Positions 47,400-59,400 of a stretch of DNA of 64,000 bases are shown piece after piece. Positions within the stretch are counted from its first letter, which is position 1; each line of letters begins with the position of its first letter. Below the pieces are notes generated by a model. It did no database searches and was not told where the DNA came from. It was given only the letters and a program-made list of their open reading frames with translations. A program made the position numbers and the translations under genes. This stretch comes from Welwitschia mirabilis (lineage: Eukaryota; Gnetophyta; Gnetopsida; Welwitschiales), in assembly GCA_051453625.1 (NCBI GenBank), contig JBOZIK010000001.1, positions 110,123,110 through 110,187,109 of the forward strand, written 5' to 3'.

Positions 47400-48900
47400 C
47401 TATATTCTATAACACATACCACTTTCCATTAATTGATAATTTTCTTTTGATTACATTAAAATTGGTATTTATTTATCCCCTATAATACTTTAGTATCATT
47501 AACTATGAAAGAAATTAAAGGTTTTTCTCCCTTTATAACTAAACCTAATCATCCTAGAATTAATATTTAATCCAAAAATTCTTTCTACAATCTTATTTGT
47601 TATCAAGCCATACATTATTTAGAATATTATCTTGAAGCTAATGCAACTTAGAAGTATTTATTTTCTTCTTAAATAACTTAGCAAATCTAAATATGAATAA
47701 TTTCTTTTCACTAAATAGTATTAATAATTTTATTTAACACATTCATAAAGGAACTCCTCATAAATATCTAGAGAGATAGATTACTAACTAATTATTAAGA
47801 AATAAGAGAAGGTTGATAAATAATCTTATTCCTTACAATATTCCAATATTTTCAAATTCTTGCATGATGAAGAATGCCCTAGACTTCTTAACTATGAAAT
47901 TGAAAAATCTACAAGTATAATTTTCTTAAACCATTAGATGAAACATTCCTAACACTTATCTCCATTGTACATAATATTTTTCATTTCTTTGATTCTTCTA
48001 TAGCTCTCTTAAATCACTTAAATAATAAAGCATGAGTTTAAATATGAATATTAGGAAGATTTAAATCCCCACAATCTTTACTCGATTTGAAAAAGTCATA
48101 TGAGATTTTAAAAAAAGTCTTATGATTACTAGTTTTTTTAATAGAAATCTTCATAAGTATTTCCAACTTTTTACTTACATTAGGATTTGGTTCCATGATG
48201 GATGAATAGTAAATACAATAACCAACAAAATATGTTTGATGATTACTACCTAACTAAGAAAGGAGAGTTTATCATTTGCATAAATTTTTATTTATATTAT
48301 CTATTACACATTTTTAGGCTTTACGAGTATCCCCATTTAAAATCATACTAACACCCCCCTAATTTAAAGTATTTATCTAATGTTCCCTAGCCCGTGAATA
48401 TTATTAATGCTAATATTATAGGAAAAACATAAAATTCAAGTAGGCTTTAAATTTATTCCATTTTATATTTAACTCTAAAATAGCATTATAAGTCTATAGG
48501 TATTTTACCATATTTTTAGTCTTATTTTCTTTTGCTTTTAACATCATAAATGAACCATTTGTATATTAACCAATGATTAAATCCTCATTACTATACTAAT
48601 ATATTACTTTATAACATAAATTATACCTAATCCACTGTTATAAATGGATAACATGATAAAGAACAACTTTGATGAATTAATTTATGTAAGAAAAAGGAAT
48701 GAGATTATAGTAGATTAATATTCAAACTATTATTTGCATATTTTTAAAAAAAAGTTAACATGATTTAAAACAATTACTTCTTAATTCATACACTTAACTA
48801 CTACATGCAGAAAGATCTAGATAATTTTGTTATACGCCTTTATGAAATCTAGTTTTAATGTAAACGTTACACTTACTAAATATAACTTCCATATTATTCC
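47400..48900 (-). pseudogene. LINE reverse transcriptase remnant
   Basis: L1-type ORF2 on the minus strand. Reading downward: VTFTLKLDFIKAYNKII (48873-48822), the KxDFxKAYD block; HGLGNIR and RGVLV (about 48390-48340), near the RGLRQGDPLSP place; IKIYANDKLSFLS (48292-48258), the FADDTLIF block with YADD changed to YAND; and FKSSKDCGDLNLPNI followed by THALLFK (about 48100-48025), the W..VC.PK..GGLGI.NL...N.ALL.KW block. Lower down, KIVERIFGLN and SYKGRKTF continue in broken form. Dense stops; an old copy, separate from the plus-strand LINE. Confidence 0.65.
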
Positions 48901-48999
48901 TTCAAAAGGTGTAAAGACATTATTTAAAGTAAAATTTACTAAGATTTTAAATTGCTAATTGATCTTAAATTAATATGATTTTTGTAGAATGAAATGTAA

Positions 49000-50604
49000 T
49001 TTTACAGATTCAAGAAACTAAAGGATCCATATCCAAAAGATAGCTAATATTTGAACATGTTCTGATTAAAGTAACTTGATTTTCTTTTCAAGGACTTAAA
49101 GTAGAAGTCAATAAAACTTGGAAATACTCATTTTGGGCTACTTCATAAGGGCTCAACTATATCTTTAAGGGGTCAACCAGATCTAGAAATGCATTTTTCA
49201 AGCTTCTCCATATGTACTATATCATATGAGGTTGATCGAGTTCATATGGGGTTGACCGAACTTGAAGAAACGTGGTCAACCTGATTTTAGATGAGTTAAT
49301 TGAACTAAGTAACATGAGTTGCTTAGGTCAAGTGGATGAAAAAGGGAACTACTAGATCAAGTGATGTGAGTTACTTGAGTTGACTGGATGTTTCGAAGGG
49401 TCGACCGGTTAGAGTAGAAGTGGAAATTTTTAAATAGTTTTCTAATCATTATGTCACTAAATTCTACCCATTTCAAATGTCATATTTCTTTTAAACTATC
49501 TAATAGCTATATCTTTTAGAAATCTATTTAAAGAGACAACACTCAAAAATCTAGTGTGATTAAGATTGAATAAATTTTAAAAAATAAGGTTGCACTTTTG
49601 ATTTGAAGAGCTTATCTTTGTACCATCATTATTCTCTCACTTAGTACTTACCTTTATACTACATCTGAGTAATAAGGCTTCATTGTTAGTTCTTGTACTT
49701 AAGTGACTTAAGAGCATAGAGGATTTATTCCCTCACTTACTCTTGTGCTTTTTATTGAGGTTAAGACTTAGCTTATAAAAGTCCATTTTAATGAGAAGAC
49801 TAAGCCTGTAAAAGTCTATTTATGAAGGTTAAGATTTAGCTTGCAAAAGTTTGATTTATGAAGGTTGAGGCATAGCATGAAAAACTCTGCTATGTAAGGT
49901 TAAANNNNNNNNNNNNNNNNNNNNNNNNNNNNNNNNNNNNNNNNNNNNNNNNNNNNNNNNNNNNNNNNNNNNNNNNNNNNNNNNNNNNNACAGATATATT
50001 TTGAAGAAATATATTTAAAAAGGTTACACTCAAAAACCTCGATAAGAAGATTGACTGAATTTTAAAAAAGAAGGTTGCACTCTTAATCTAAAGAGCTTAC
50101 CTTTGTAACATTATTTTTCTCTCACTTAGTACTTACCTTTGTACTAAATCTAAGTAATAAGGTTGCATTGTTAGTTTTTGGATTTGAGTAACTTAGAGCA
50201 TAGAGGCTTCATTCCCTCACTCACCCTTGTGTATTTTATTGAGATTAAGACTTAATCTAAAAACTCCATTTTATTTAGATTGAGACTTAGCTTGCAAAAG
50301 TCCAGTTTATGAAGGTTGAGACTTAGCCTACAAGAGTCTAGTTTATGAAGGTTGAGACCTATCCTGAAAAAGTCTGCCTTGTAAGGTTGATGATTAGCCT
50401 TAAAAACCTAGTGGATAGTGAAGCAACAAAGATCCAAAACAATCTTGGTTATTAACTATCTTCTAAGAGTGGAGGAGGGTGTATCTCGAATCACTATATA
50501 CTTATCCTATGCATTTATTTGGTTTTGAGTTTATTTTAGTAGTAATAGTTGCTTAAGTTTTTAAAAAATCCTATTCACCCCCCTCTAGGGTTCTTGATCC
50601 TGCA
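49000..50604 (+). repeat. Copia LTR (probably solo) with TTGAC-type motifs and internal repeats
   Basis: The end is clear: CCTATTCACCCCCCTCTAGG then GTTCTTGATCCTGCA at 50604, a typical plant copia LTR end. No tRNA primer site follows, and no copia coding sequence lies upstream, so it is a solo or orphan LTR. The start is estimated. Near 49165-49410 motifs GGGGTCAACC, GGTTGACC and GGTCGACCGG recur, as in the copia LTR at 3456-4749. The second half holds tandem repeats. Confidence 0.65.
49490..50400. repeat. About 400-base duplication across a gap, with inner 36-base tandem repeats
   Basis: 49500-49904 and 49990-50390 match along their length (for example CTCTCACTTAGTACTTACCT and TTCCCTCACT). 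Between them are 85 N (49905-49989). Within each half, units of about 36 bases of the type GGTTGAGACTTAGC followed by TGCAAAAGTCCA repeat four or five times. The inner repeats are a normal feature of this copia LTR type; the large duplication may be real or an assembly effect. Confidence 0.75.
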
Positions 50605-50679
50605 AATTTTTCTTTTATAAATCCTATTTATTCTTCTAGAATAATTAAATAAAGATGTCTCTTAGGCTTATGATCTAGA
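50605..50679. other. Short spacer between LTRs
   Basis: AT-rich, no feature. Confidence 0.4.
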
Positions 50680-52875
50680 TGTAATGCCCTTAAAAGTATT
50701 AAAAAAAAATCATTAACTAATTGCAATTAATAAATAAGGTGTTAATATATCTTATAGCTAATGATAATCACTTGTATAACTGATAACTACTAAGAAACAA
50801 CCATGTAATAAAATTACATAACATAGAGCATTATCATCTCTTGATTAACATGTATAGATACTAATTTGAGTATGTAACATCATTCACACCAAAATTATAA
50901 TGCAATTATAGTTAATTTTCATGCTTACAAATCATTTCCTAAAATCATGAATGTAACTGTAAGCATAATAATGCAAACTAAAATGCCATATCCACTTCTA
51001 AACACATTTGTCACTAAAATTAACTATTCATTATTAAATAAAATTATATAACATATAATGCATAACAATTAAATTTAATCATAACATTTCCAAGGCTTTC
51101 AAGAGATCCCACATCCATTCCAATGTCCATTAAAATCATTACTATTATTAACTATGTAGTAAACTTACTTATTTAATGTCCCATCTATGTCTTTCAAGGT
51201 CATAATATTTAATCCCAAAAGGTATTACAAAATAATCAAAAAGAAAATATAAAATTTTATATGACTAATATGTTATTTTATTTGTTAAATATTTTATTCA
51301 ATGGCTAATTATTTATCTCAAAATTATATTTTATTGGCTTCTCTTGTTTAATGGCTATAATTAATGCCTTGGCTTTGTTTATTTAATTTCTTAGTTTATA
51401 AAATATAAATGATTTGTGGATTTGTAATTATTATAATTAATTGAAATGCTTAATAGTTGCCTTTATTCTATTCTTCTTTTTTTCTAGTAAATGCCAAAGA
51501 ATCTTTTGAATTGTAGCTACTATCATGGTTATTAAATATATTATTCTAGATACTAATGGTCTTATTTACTGTTTACTATTTATGTTGAGTATATTTATTA
51601 TTCTTTATTCCTAGTGGTCAACTATGTAGTGGGGTAGGAAAGTGGAATCAAAACCATTTTCTAAAGACAGTAGTTAATTGTGTCTCTTAAAATTCGAGAT
51701 TCCTCTTGAGCTATTATAAATAGGAGTCTTTTTCTTAGCTTTAATTCTTTGAAAAATCCTCTAGACCTAAACTTCCTTATGGAGATCTATCTTGGAGTTT
51801 GGAAGCTTAGTAAGTAGAATTTCTAGACCTTGAAGAATCTAACTTTGAAGTTTAGGTATGATGCTAGGAATTTCTTGCATATTTTGCATGGTTTAATGGA
51901 TTTTTCTTGTTATCTTATTGGGTCTTGTTTATACTCATATGTTTTACCTATTTCTTGATTTCTTAGTTTCATATCCAAGCATGACCTAAAATAAGCTTTA
52001 TGTTAGATCCCTTGTAAAACTTGTGAATCTTATTGTTAGTTAATTTTAATTAATGTTTTGATCTTGTAAGTCTCTTCACATGTACTATGTGGGGTAGTGA
52101 ATCTAATTTTATGCATATTAAATAAGAAGAAATAAAATTAGTTAGGTAATCAAATTATGTGGATTTAGAAAATAGGCCACTTAAAGGGCTTTATTGTATA
52201 TAGAAGTGAACTATGAGAGCAAACAAGATAAGTGGAATATGTTTATGACCTATCTAATTATCCACAGAAAAATTTTTATGTGGCTTTAGAGTATTTATCC
52301 CATCAAAAGGGTTCCTATTTGCATAGAAATGAACCTCTTGATAGATGGTTATTTTTGGAACCCTTCTAATACTACATTCTCAGATTATTGAATCTTGAAA
52401 TCCTATTCTATATTATTGATAGACAAATTAAATATTAATAAATGGATCCCAAGTCTTATTTCGTATATTGGCATATTTTACTCTTAGGTGTATCTCAAGT
52501 GTATTAGCGTATTCTCATGTCTTATCTATATCCTTTTGGCTTTGGTTATTTTTCTTTCCATCCTCCACTACGTGGTCCATACTAGGGTTGTTATTATTTT
52601 ACAATTCTCATACCATATTATTTTCATAGATTTATAAGTCGGATGGATTTTGGTCATTCACAGAGGAACTCTTACTAATATTATCTTTAGCTATATTTAT
52701 TTTATGCATTATACATTTGTAGTTTGTATTAAAACCAGATTTTTAAATTAACTTATGTTTTAATTTGTAAAGTTGTTTTTTGGATATTTCATGTAAAATG
52801 TTTATTAGGGGTTCAAATTACAGTAAAATATATCTTAATATTTTGGTTTTATTTTCTTGAAAAATTGGCATTACA
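50680..52875 (+). repeat. Putative Ty3/gypsy LTR with 9-base terminal inverted repeat
   Basis: Starts TGTAATGCC and ends GGCATTACA, a perfect terminal inverted repeat, the form of chromovirus LTR ends. TATA box TATAAATA at 51715. No primer site follows 52875 and no 5-base duplication matches (CTAGA against AAGTA), so it is not a clean solo LTR. Its part from 51177 to about 52430 has an inverted copy at 53825-55117. Confidence 0.55.
51715..51722 (+). promoter_or_regulatory. TATA box in the inverted LTR family
   Basis: TATAAATA, also present in the opposite arm (minus strand, about 54537-54530). Confidence 0.45.
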
Positions 52876-53636
52876 AAGTAGGGATAAGTACCATTATATT
52901 GTGTATGGAACTCATATTATATTGAAAAAACTGCTATATTTAATATTTGAAATAAAGGAGAAGCATTGTTGATGTTGAGCATCTTGTTCTACTTTTTTTT
53001 TTTTAATTCTACTACTCTAAATTTTTTTTCTAGTTTCATTTTCTAATTAGTTTCTTGTTATTACTACTATAAACTTCATCTTAATTCTAATATTGCAACC
53101 GTTTGCAAATTGTCTAAGTTTCTTGTTATTACTACTATAAACTTCATCTTAATTCTTAATTCTTAATTTTAAGAGGTAAAAATATTTTTTCAATATTGCA
53201 ACCATTTGCAAAATGTCTAAGTTTCTTATTTTAGTCTTCTCAAATTTCATAGTTAATTTTTAATCAAAAATTACTTAAAAATTAATGTTTGGATGGCTTT
53301 TTGTAAATCTAATCTTAATTCATATCTAATCTTAGAGTGAGTTTATTGGTTTAAACTCATGCTAATTTTTGTTATCAAGCATTTTAAATCATTGTTATCA
53401 TTTAGTGCACTCATAAAGCCAAACACGCTATTTTAACTACACAAATCCTAAGGCTAAGATTTCCTTAGTTACATTTCAAATAGAGATAGTTTTAAAGATG
53501 TGCAGAAACTTATCTACTATTCTTAAATATAATATTAATATTTATGAATTTATTATTTCTAGCCTTTAAGAAAAATGTGGAAGTTATAGTTTTAAACTAA
53601 AGCAACATTTAAAGTATTTAACTAAAATTATGGACC
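52876..53636. other. Spacer with a tandem duplication
   Basis: No gene. 53050-53117 is repeated at 53118-53220 (GTTTCTTGTTATTACTACTA ... GCAAA.TGTCTAA), the second unit with a 34-base insertion, and a third copy starts at 53221. Confidence 0.6.
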
Positions 53637-53824
53637 CTACATTTTAGTATTAGAGCAATATTTAAAGTTTTGAGTTGTAAAAATGTAAACTTTACATTTC
53701 AGTATTAGACAAATAATTAAAGTTTTCATTTTAAATTATTGAACTTACATTTTGGTATTACAACAACAAAAATATTCTTGAGGTTTTTTATTTTAAAATG
53801 GTGTATTTTACATTTATATTTAAT
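53637..53824 (+). repeat. Tandem repeats resembling LTR end plus primer site
   Basis: Three units of about 55-65 bases begin ACATTTTAGTATTAGAGC, ACATTTCAGTATTAGAC and ACATTTTGGTATTACA. The first resembles the LTR-end and tRNA-Met primer site combination ACA + TTTTGGTATCAGAGC. Confidence 0.5.
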
Positions 53825-55132
53825 AAGTAATATAGTATAGTTTTCCAAGATTTAGTAATCTAAGAATGCACTATCATAAAGGTGTTAAAAATACCCATTT
53901 GTTTAGAGGTTCATTCCTATGGCTAGTAGGAACCCTTCAAATGGAAAAAACCATCTGAAATTGCATATACATCTTACTATGTGTAATTGAACTTGTCATA
54001 AACATACTCTAATTGCCCTATTTGCTCTGATAGTTTACTTCCATGGCTAATGAGAGCCATTTAAGTGTTTCATCCTCTAAAGCTACATAATTTAGTTATC
54101 TCACTTGTTATATTTTATCTTATTTAATAGATATAAAATTAGATTACCAGCTCAAGTTAGTACATTAATCAGAAGAGGCTTACAAGATCAAAAATTAATC
54201 AAAGCTATCTAAGAATAAGAATTAAAAGTTTCACAAGGCAGCCAACATAATTCTTGTTTAAGATCATGTCAGAATATGAAACTGAGAAATCAAGAAATAG
54301 ATAAAACTTATAAGAATATAAACAAGACTAAATAAGATAATAAAAAAAAACCATTAAACCATGCAAAAGATGCACAAAATATCTAGTGTCATATCTAAAC
54401 TTCAAAGTTAGACTTTTCAAGCTTCAAGAATGCTACTTATCAATCTTTTTAAACTCTAAGATGGATCTCCATAAAGAATTTCAAGACTAAAGGGTTATTC
54501 AAAGAGTTAAAGCTAAGAAAAAAGATTCCTATTTATAAGAACTCAAAAGAAATCTTGAGTTTTAAGAGTCACAGAACCTACTACTATCTTTAGAAAATGG
54601 TTTTGATTCTATTTCCCCACCCCACTACACACTTGACTACTAGCTATCAAGAAAAATAAAGATGCTTGCCATAAAAAGTAAATAATAAATAAGACTATTA
54701 GTACCTATAATAATAAATTTCATAACCATGATAGAAGCTACAATTCAAAAGATTCTTTGGCATTTACTAAAAAGAAGGAATAATAGAATAAAGGCAATCA
54801 TTATGCATCTTAATTTATTACAATAATTACAAATCCATAACTCATTAACATTTTCTAAAATGAGAAATTAAATGAATAAAACCAAGAACTTAATTACAAT
54901 CATTACATAAGAGAAACAAATAAAATAATATTATGATATAAATAATTAGTCATATAATAGAACATTTAACAAGTAAAACAACATATTAGCCATATAAAAT
55001 TTTATCTTTTCTTCTTAGTTAATTCTGAATACCTTTTATGCTTAAATATTAGGACCTTGAAAAATTCGAACATGACATTTAAGGAATATTTTAATGGATT
55101 AATTAGGATTTATTTAAAGTTTATAATTATCA
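53825..55132 (-). repeat. LTR copy, minus orientation, cut by E6
   Basis: Inverted partner of 51177-52430. Alignment continues to about 55117, and E6 begins at 55133, so the outer part of this LTR probably continues beyond E6, outside the window. Confidence 0.65.
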
Positions 55133-55563
55133 TGTCTAGAGTTCTACTAAGATTATAAACCCTCCTTAGTTATTTTGATAAATAACTAGGTATTAAAATT
55201 TCCTTTCTAATAATTAATAACTATACCTTCTAGTATAAAAATAATAGAATCTAAAGTAAAAGTAATAGTAGAATTAAAGGCAATTACAAAACATTACTTT
55301 AAAATTTATTAAAGATTAACTTGGAGTTATTATTTTGTTAGAAGATTCAGTTTATCTTGATTTCTCTACCGACTATGCATGATTTTATATTAGATGTAGT
55401 TTAGCACCAGATTTCTTAATGTATTTTAGATTTTTGTAACTATAGCTTGACATTAATTTTCTTAACTTTATCTTATTCATGCATTAGTATTTACATGTGA
55501 TCTTAAGCATTAGTTCATGTTATTTATTTCATGCAATTAAAATAATTTATTAGATGATATTAT

Positions 55564-56154
55564 NNNNNNNNNNNNNNNNNNNNNNNNNNNNNNNNNNNNN
55601 NNNNNNNNNNNNNNNNNNNNNNNNNNNNNNNNNNNNNNNNNNNNNNNNNNNNNNNNNNNNNNNNNNNNNNNNNNNNNNNNNNNNNNNNNNNNNNNNNNNN
55701 NNNNNNNNNNNNNNNNNNNNNNNNNNNNNNNNNNNNNNNNNNNNNNNNNNNNNNNNNNNNNNNNNNNNNNNNNNNNNNNNNNNNNNNNNNNNNNNNNNNN
55801 NNNNNNNNNNNNNNNNNNNNNNNNNNNNNNNNNNNNNNNNNNNNNNNNNNNNNNNNNNNNNNNNNNNNNNNNNNNNNNNNNNNNNNNNNNNNNNNNNNNN
55901 NNNNNNNNNNNNNNNNNNNNNNNNNNNNNNNNNNNNNNNNNNNNNNNNNNNNNNNNNNNNNNNNNNNNNNNNNNNNNNNNNNNNNNNNNNNNNNNNNNNN
56001 NNNNNNNNNNNNNNNNNNNNNNNNNNNNNNNNNNNNNNNNNNNNNNNNNNNNNNNNNNNNNNNNNNNNNNNNNNNNNNNNNNNNNNNNNNNNNNNNNNNN
56101 NNNNNNNNNNNNNNNNNNNNNNNNNNNNNNNNNNNNNNNNNNNNNNNNNNNNNN
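55564..56154. other. Assembly gap (591 N)
   Basis: Inside the E6 5' LTR. Confidence 0.99.
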
Positions 56155-56274
56155 TAAAATGATTACCAGATAATGTTATATTATTGTTTACACCCAGTGG
56201 CTAGACTTGGAAAGGAAGGATTAAGGGAACCTAAACTACTTGTTGAAATTTAAACCTTACTTTCAGTCCCCTAT

Positions 56275-56284
56275 TATAAATACT
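56275..56284 (+). promoter_or_regulatory. TATA box of E6 LTR
   Basis: CCCCTATTATAAATACTTG, with TATAAATAC about 1.14 kb into the LTR. Confidence 0.5.
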
Positions 56285-56388
56285 TGAAACCCCTAGCTTT
56301 TAGAGTCAAATCTTGTAACTTAATCATGTGAATCTTGATTACCTCTAGGAGCATGTTGGACTTTGTTAAGAATAAGTGTTGTCCTCAA

Positions 56389-56488
56389 NNNNNNNNNNNN
56401 NNNNNNNNNNNNNNNNNNNNNNNNNNNNNNNNNNNNNNNNNNNNNNNNNNNNNNNNNNNNNNNNNNNNNNNNNNNNNNNNNNNNNNNN
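56389..56488. other. Assembly gap (100 N)
   Basis: Inside the E6 5' LTR. Confidence 0.99.
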
Positions 56489-57659
56489 CTCAATCTTTCG
56501 TGCAAACATTTGTATCTTCTTACATGTTCTAAAATTCTTTCATGTATTAGTATTTTGTGTGAATCTTATATGATTACAACATGTTTTACATCTTCATTTA
56601 TGTGTTATTATTTTCATGAAATTCATACAATATCTTAATGTTAACTTGCAAAAGTCTCCTAGGAGAGGTGTAGAGTCTATGTCTCATGTAAGTCATTTGT
56701 GAATACCTTGTGAACCCTGAGTCATCTTGTTTGATCATTGACCTTGATAATAAATTATGAAAGATTAATTCTGATTGAGGTTACTAGTTATTCGAGTCTC
56801 AGAGGGTGGAGCTCTCTATTGTGAGTTATAAGGTAACTACACTAACCTCCATGATGAAAGGGAAAGACGTATGCACAATTATGATAATCTCACTCCCTCC
56901 TAGTTGTGTGCAACTAACTTACTTGTATATGATGTGAGTTGTTACTAAAGAAGATAAAGTTAATGGATGAGTAATCATGATCATGTTATCTACCTTGTTC
57001 TTGAGAATCTTCCTTAACCTATTCCTTACCATGGGCCACACTAGGAGCTATAATGGAATTCAATTCCCATACCACTTGTGCTTGTATAGGAAATAATGCA
57101 TGTGAGGATGTAGGAAAGAACTAATGATTGTATTAATAACTAGCTATTGTTTATGTATTTACTTTTGTAGTTATGTGGATGTTATGTGTCATCCCTCTCT
57201 GCTATTTTTGTGCGGCATGTTTATAGATGTGTTTTGTTTTAAAGCATTTATGAGACAATTGTTTGATGCATGTACTCGTACTTTTTTTTGTTAATGAAGG
57301 AGTGCTTATCTAATTAATAACCTAACCCAGTTTCATGATACTTTATTATTAAAGAGTTTCTTTTCTCTTGTGTACTACTGTGTGATGAGATAAATTGTTA
57401 CATGCCTTAATATGTGTTGAGATGGAAGTGTTGAAATTTCCCTTACGTAAAAGTCATAAACTTTATTTTTTACACTTATAAAAAGATTAATTTTATTTAA
57501 ACATTTTACTAATATTTATAGTTATTAAAGAATCTATAAATTAAGGTTAGAAAAAGGTAATTTGTCCTTGGGCCTATCCTTGCATGTGAGTTAAACTTTG
57601 AAAACTAGGTATTTCCATTTACAAATATTTAAGTAGGCCTCAACTATAAACATTTTCAA

Positions 57660-57745
57660 GATGTTAGTAAAGTGGTTTGTAGGCTAGCTAGTTATTACAT
57701 ATAACCATTAAAAGGGTGGTGTGAAGTTCAAATCTCCACTCTGAG
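57660..57745 (+). repeat. tRNA-like module in E6 LTR, possible SINE
   Basis: TTAGTAAAGTGG at 57664 resembles an A box and GTTCAAATCTC at 57726 a B box, within a segment ending in CACTCTGAGG and followed by a T-run (57759-57770). Could be a SINE inserted in the LTR or part of the LTR itself. Confidence 0.4.
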
Positions 57746-57849
57746 GATACTTTTATGAATTTTTTTTTTTAACTTAGCCTGACATTGATTTTTGTGAATT
57801 GTCAAAAAATATATCTCTTTAACCTTTTTAATTAAGGTTTATTTATTTA

Positions 57850-58740
57850 TTTTTCCTTTGGCTAGTGTAATCTACTCCCTGCGTGCTCCCTTGTTTGTAC
57901 ATCTTCTCATGCCGCCTTACCATGCGCCGCGGCCTCCGAAGCTGTGCTTTCATCATGCTTCTGTCATCCTTGTTTACCTGTGATACCCTTTGTGCTTCTA
58001 GGCTCAGCGCACCGGCATACCCTCTCCTTCCACCTCTGTCTCTGTTCACCAATGCCGTTTTGCTTTGTTGCTTCTCGCGTGCCTCTTACCCATGACTACT
58101 CTTCTATTCTACACTTGTCCCCTATGATTTTTGTATGTCCATCTGCGCTATTCTGTGCATGCCCTCCTGCTCGTTGTCACAGCCCGCATTTGCAAAGCTT
58201 TGTGTGCCTCCCACTTGACTTGTGTTACCCGTGCATCAATCTGCGACTCTGTTTTTCCCCTCTTCTGCTGTCTGACATTCGTCTCGCACATGCTTGCTTC
58301 TCCTTCAAGACCCAACCACGTTCTTCTGACTCCGTGCACGGTGTCTCCTCCTACCAGCACCTACACCACTTACACATCGTCACATCATCTATGTTTCCTA
58401 TGCCTATGCTTTTCCTTGCCGATCTCCCCTTCTCCCGCACTCTGCGCCTCTGCAACCTCCAAATCTAACTGCACTGCCTAGGCGAGTGCCCCTCTGCCAG
58501 CACTATATCGCCCCTCGCCATTCTCGTGTAGCCTGACATCCTGCCGCCTCTGTGTCTCCTCCAACTTTTATCTGCTATCTTCTTATAGTCCTGACTCCTA
58601 CCTTCGACGTTGCTTGGCTCCCTTGTGTTGATCTCCCTACATGCTGGTGTGCAGCATCTACCTTCACTGTTGCTATCCTTCTTTTCTTCTGTTAAGTCCC
58701 CCGTCTACTTCACTGACTATCCTCTTATTTCGCATTTGAA
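57850..58740 (+). other. GC-rich, pyrimidine-biased island inside the E6 LTR
   Basis: About 900 bases that are much richer in C and G than the rest of the window and keep CpG (for example GCGCCGCGGCC at 57920). The plus strand is biased to C and T. Two overlapping frames stay open for 174 codons (57944-58468) and 116 codons (58131-58481), but the translations are Cys/Leu/Ser/Pro/His-rich and of equal quality in different frames, as expected of composition rather than coding. No domain recognised. Confidence 0.6.
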
Positions 58741-58796
58741 ACACTAGTTCCCTTTACACCTTAACCTAAACCACCTAGTCAAGCTACAACAATGTG

Positions 58797-58856
58797 ACAT
58801 TGGTGTAACGGTAAAGGGTTAGGATGGCAAGCAACAGGTTCTAGGTTTGATGCTAA
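58797..58856 (+). repeat. tRNA-like module in E6 LTR, possible SINE head
   Basis: TGGTGTAACGGTAAAGG (58801-58817) is close to the A box of plant tRNA-derived SINEs, and GGTTTGATGCT (58844-58854) to a B box GGTTCGANNCC. An A-run follows at 58859. A full tRNA fold is not possible, so not a tRNA gene. Confidence 0.45.
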
Positions 58857-59195
58857 CAAAAAAAATGTGTGATAACCAGATAATTTTATATAGGATGGCA
58901 TCTATTATAATAAAAGATTGGTAATCTAAGCCTCCCCCAGTTCAAGTCTTTTGGGTAACCTTTATTCTTATCTCTTGAGCTATATTTATTTTCATTAAAT
59001 TATAAGCCTAAGATATCCTACTTAGTAATTTATCAATGTGGCCTATTTAATAAAGACCTTTATTATCCATAATATCATGATTTACTTATTAATATACTTA
59101 GACCTTGCACTTATTTAGACATAGCACTCTAGCTTATGTATTGGGATGAATTGAATAATAGTCAAACTTACCTGTCTTAATCATAGCATCTTCTT

Positions 59196-59215
59196 TTATA
59201 TATATATATATATAA
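59196..59215. repeat. TA microsatellite
   Basis: About nine TA units near the LTR end. Confidence 0.9.
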
Positions 59216-59400
59216 AATAGTTAAATATATTAAATATTAGTTAACTAATATGACTTTTGAGAATAAGACATTATGATTTCGGTATAGCTAGACTACACTT
59301 TTAGATGTTACACTTGCTATAAAAGCTATATGTATAATATTGTCATCTCACTAGTAAATCTTGTTACCCTATTAAATATTTAGAAGTGCATGTTACACTT

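Larger units (their letters stand above)
51177..55117. repeat. Large inverted repeat (arms about 1.2 kb)
   Basis: 51177-52430 and the reverse complement of 53825-55117 align along their length at about 80 per cent by eye. Examples: ATCAAAACCATTTTCTAAAG, TTTGCATGGTTTAATGG, and TGGTGG-free flanking LTR blocks in the same order. The spacer is about 1.4 kb. Both arms look like copies of one LTR family in opposite orientation. Confidence 0.8.
55133..59397 (+). repeat. 5' LTR of E6 (about 4.3 kb)
   Basis: Starts TGTCTAGAGTTCTACTAAG and ends GTGCATGTTACA, 3 bases before the primer site. The first 210 bases match 63787-64000 closely. Two gaps (591 and 100 N) lie inside. It includes a TATA box, two tRNA-like modules and a GC-rich island, each listed separately. 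Confidence 0.85.

Noticed and set aside
49780-50400. CRISPR-like array of regularly spaced repeats
   Set aside because: Units are adjacent, diverged and lack unique spacers; they belong to a plant copia LTR.
55554-56162. 202-codon frame
   Set aside because: Almost entirely N.
57944-58468. 174-codon ORF as a host gene
   Set aside because: Low-complexity pyrimidine-driven translation, equally open in an overlapping frame, inside an LTR, no domain and no conserved start context.
58797-58856. tRNA gene
   Set aside because: A and B box-like motifs exist, but acceptor and anticodon stems do not pair.
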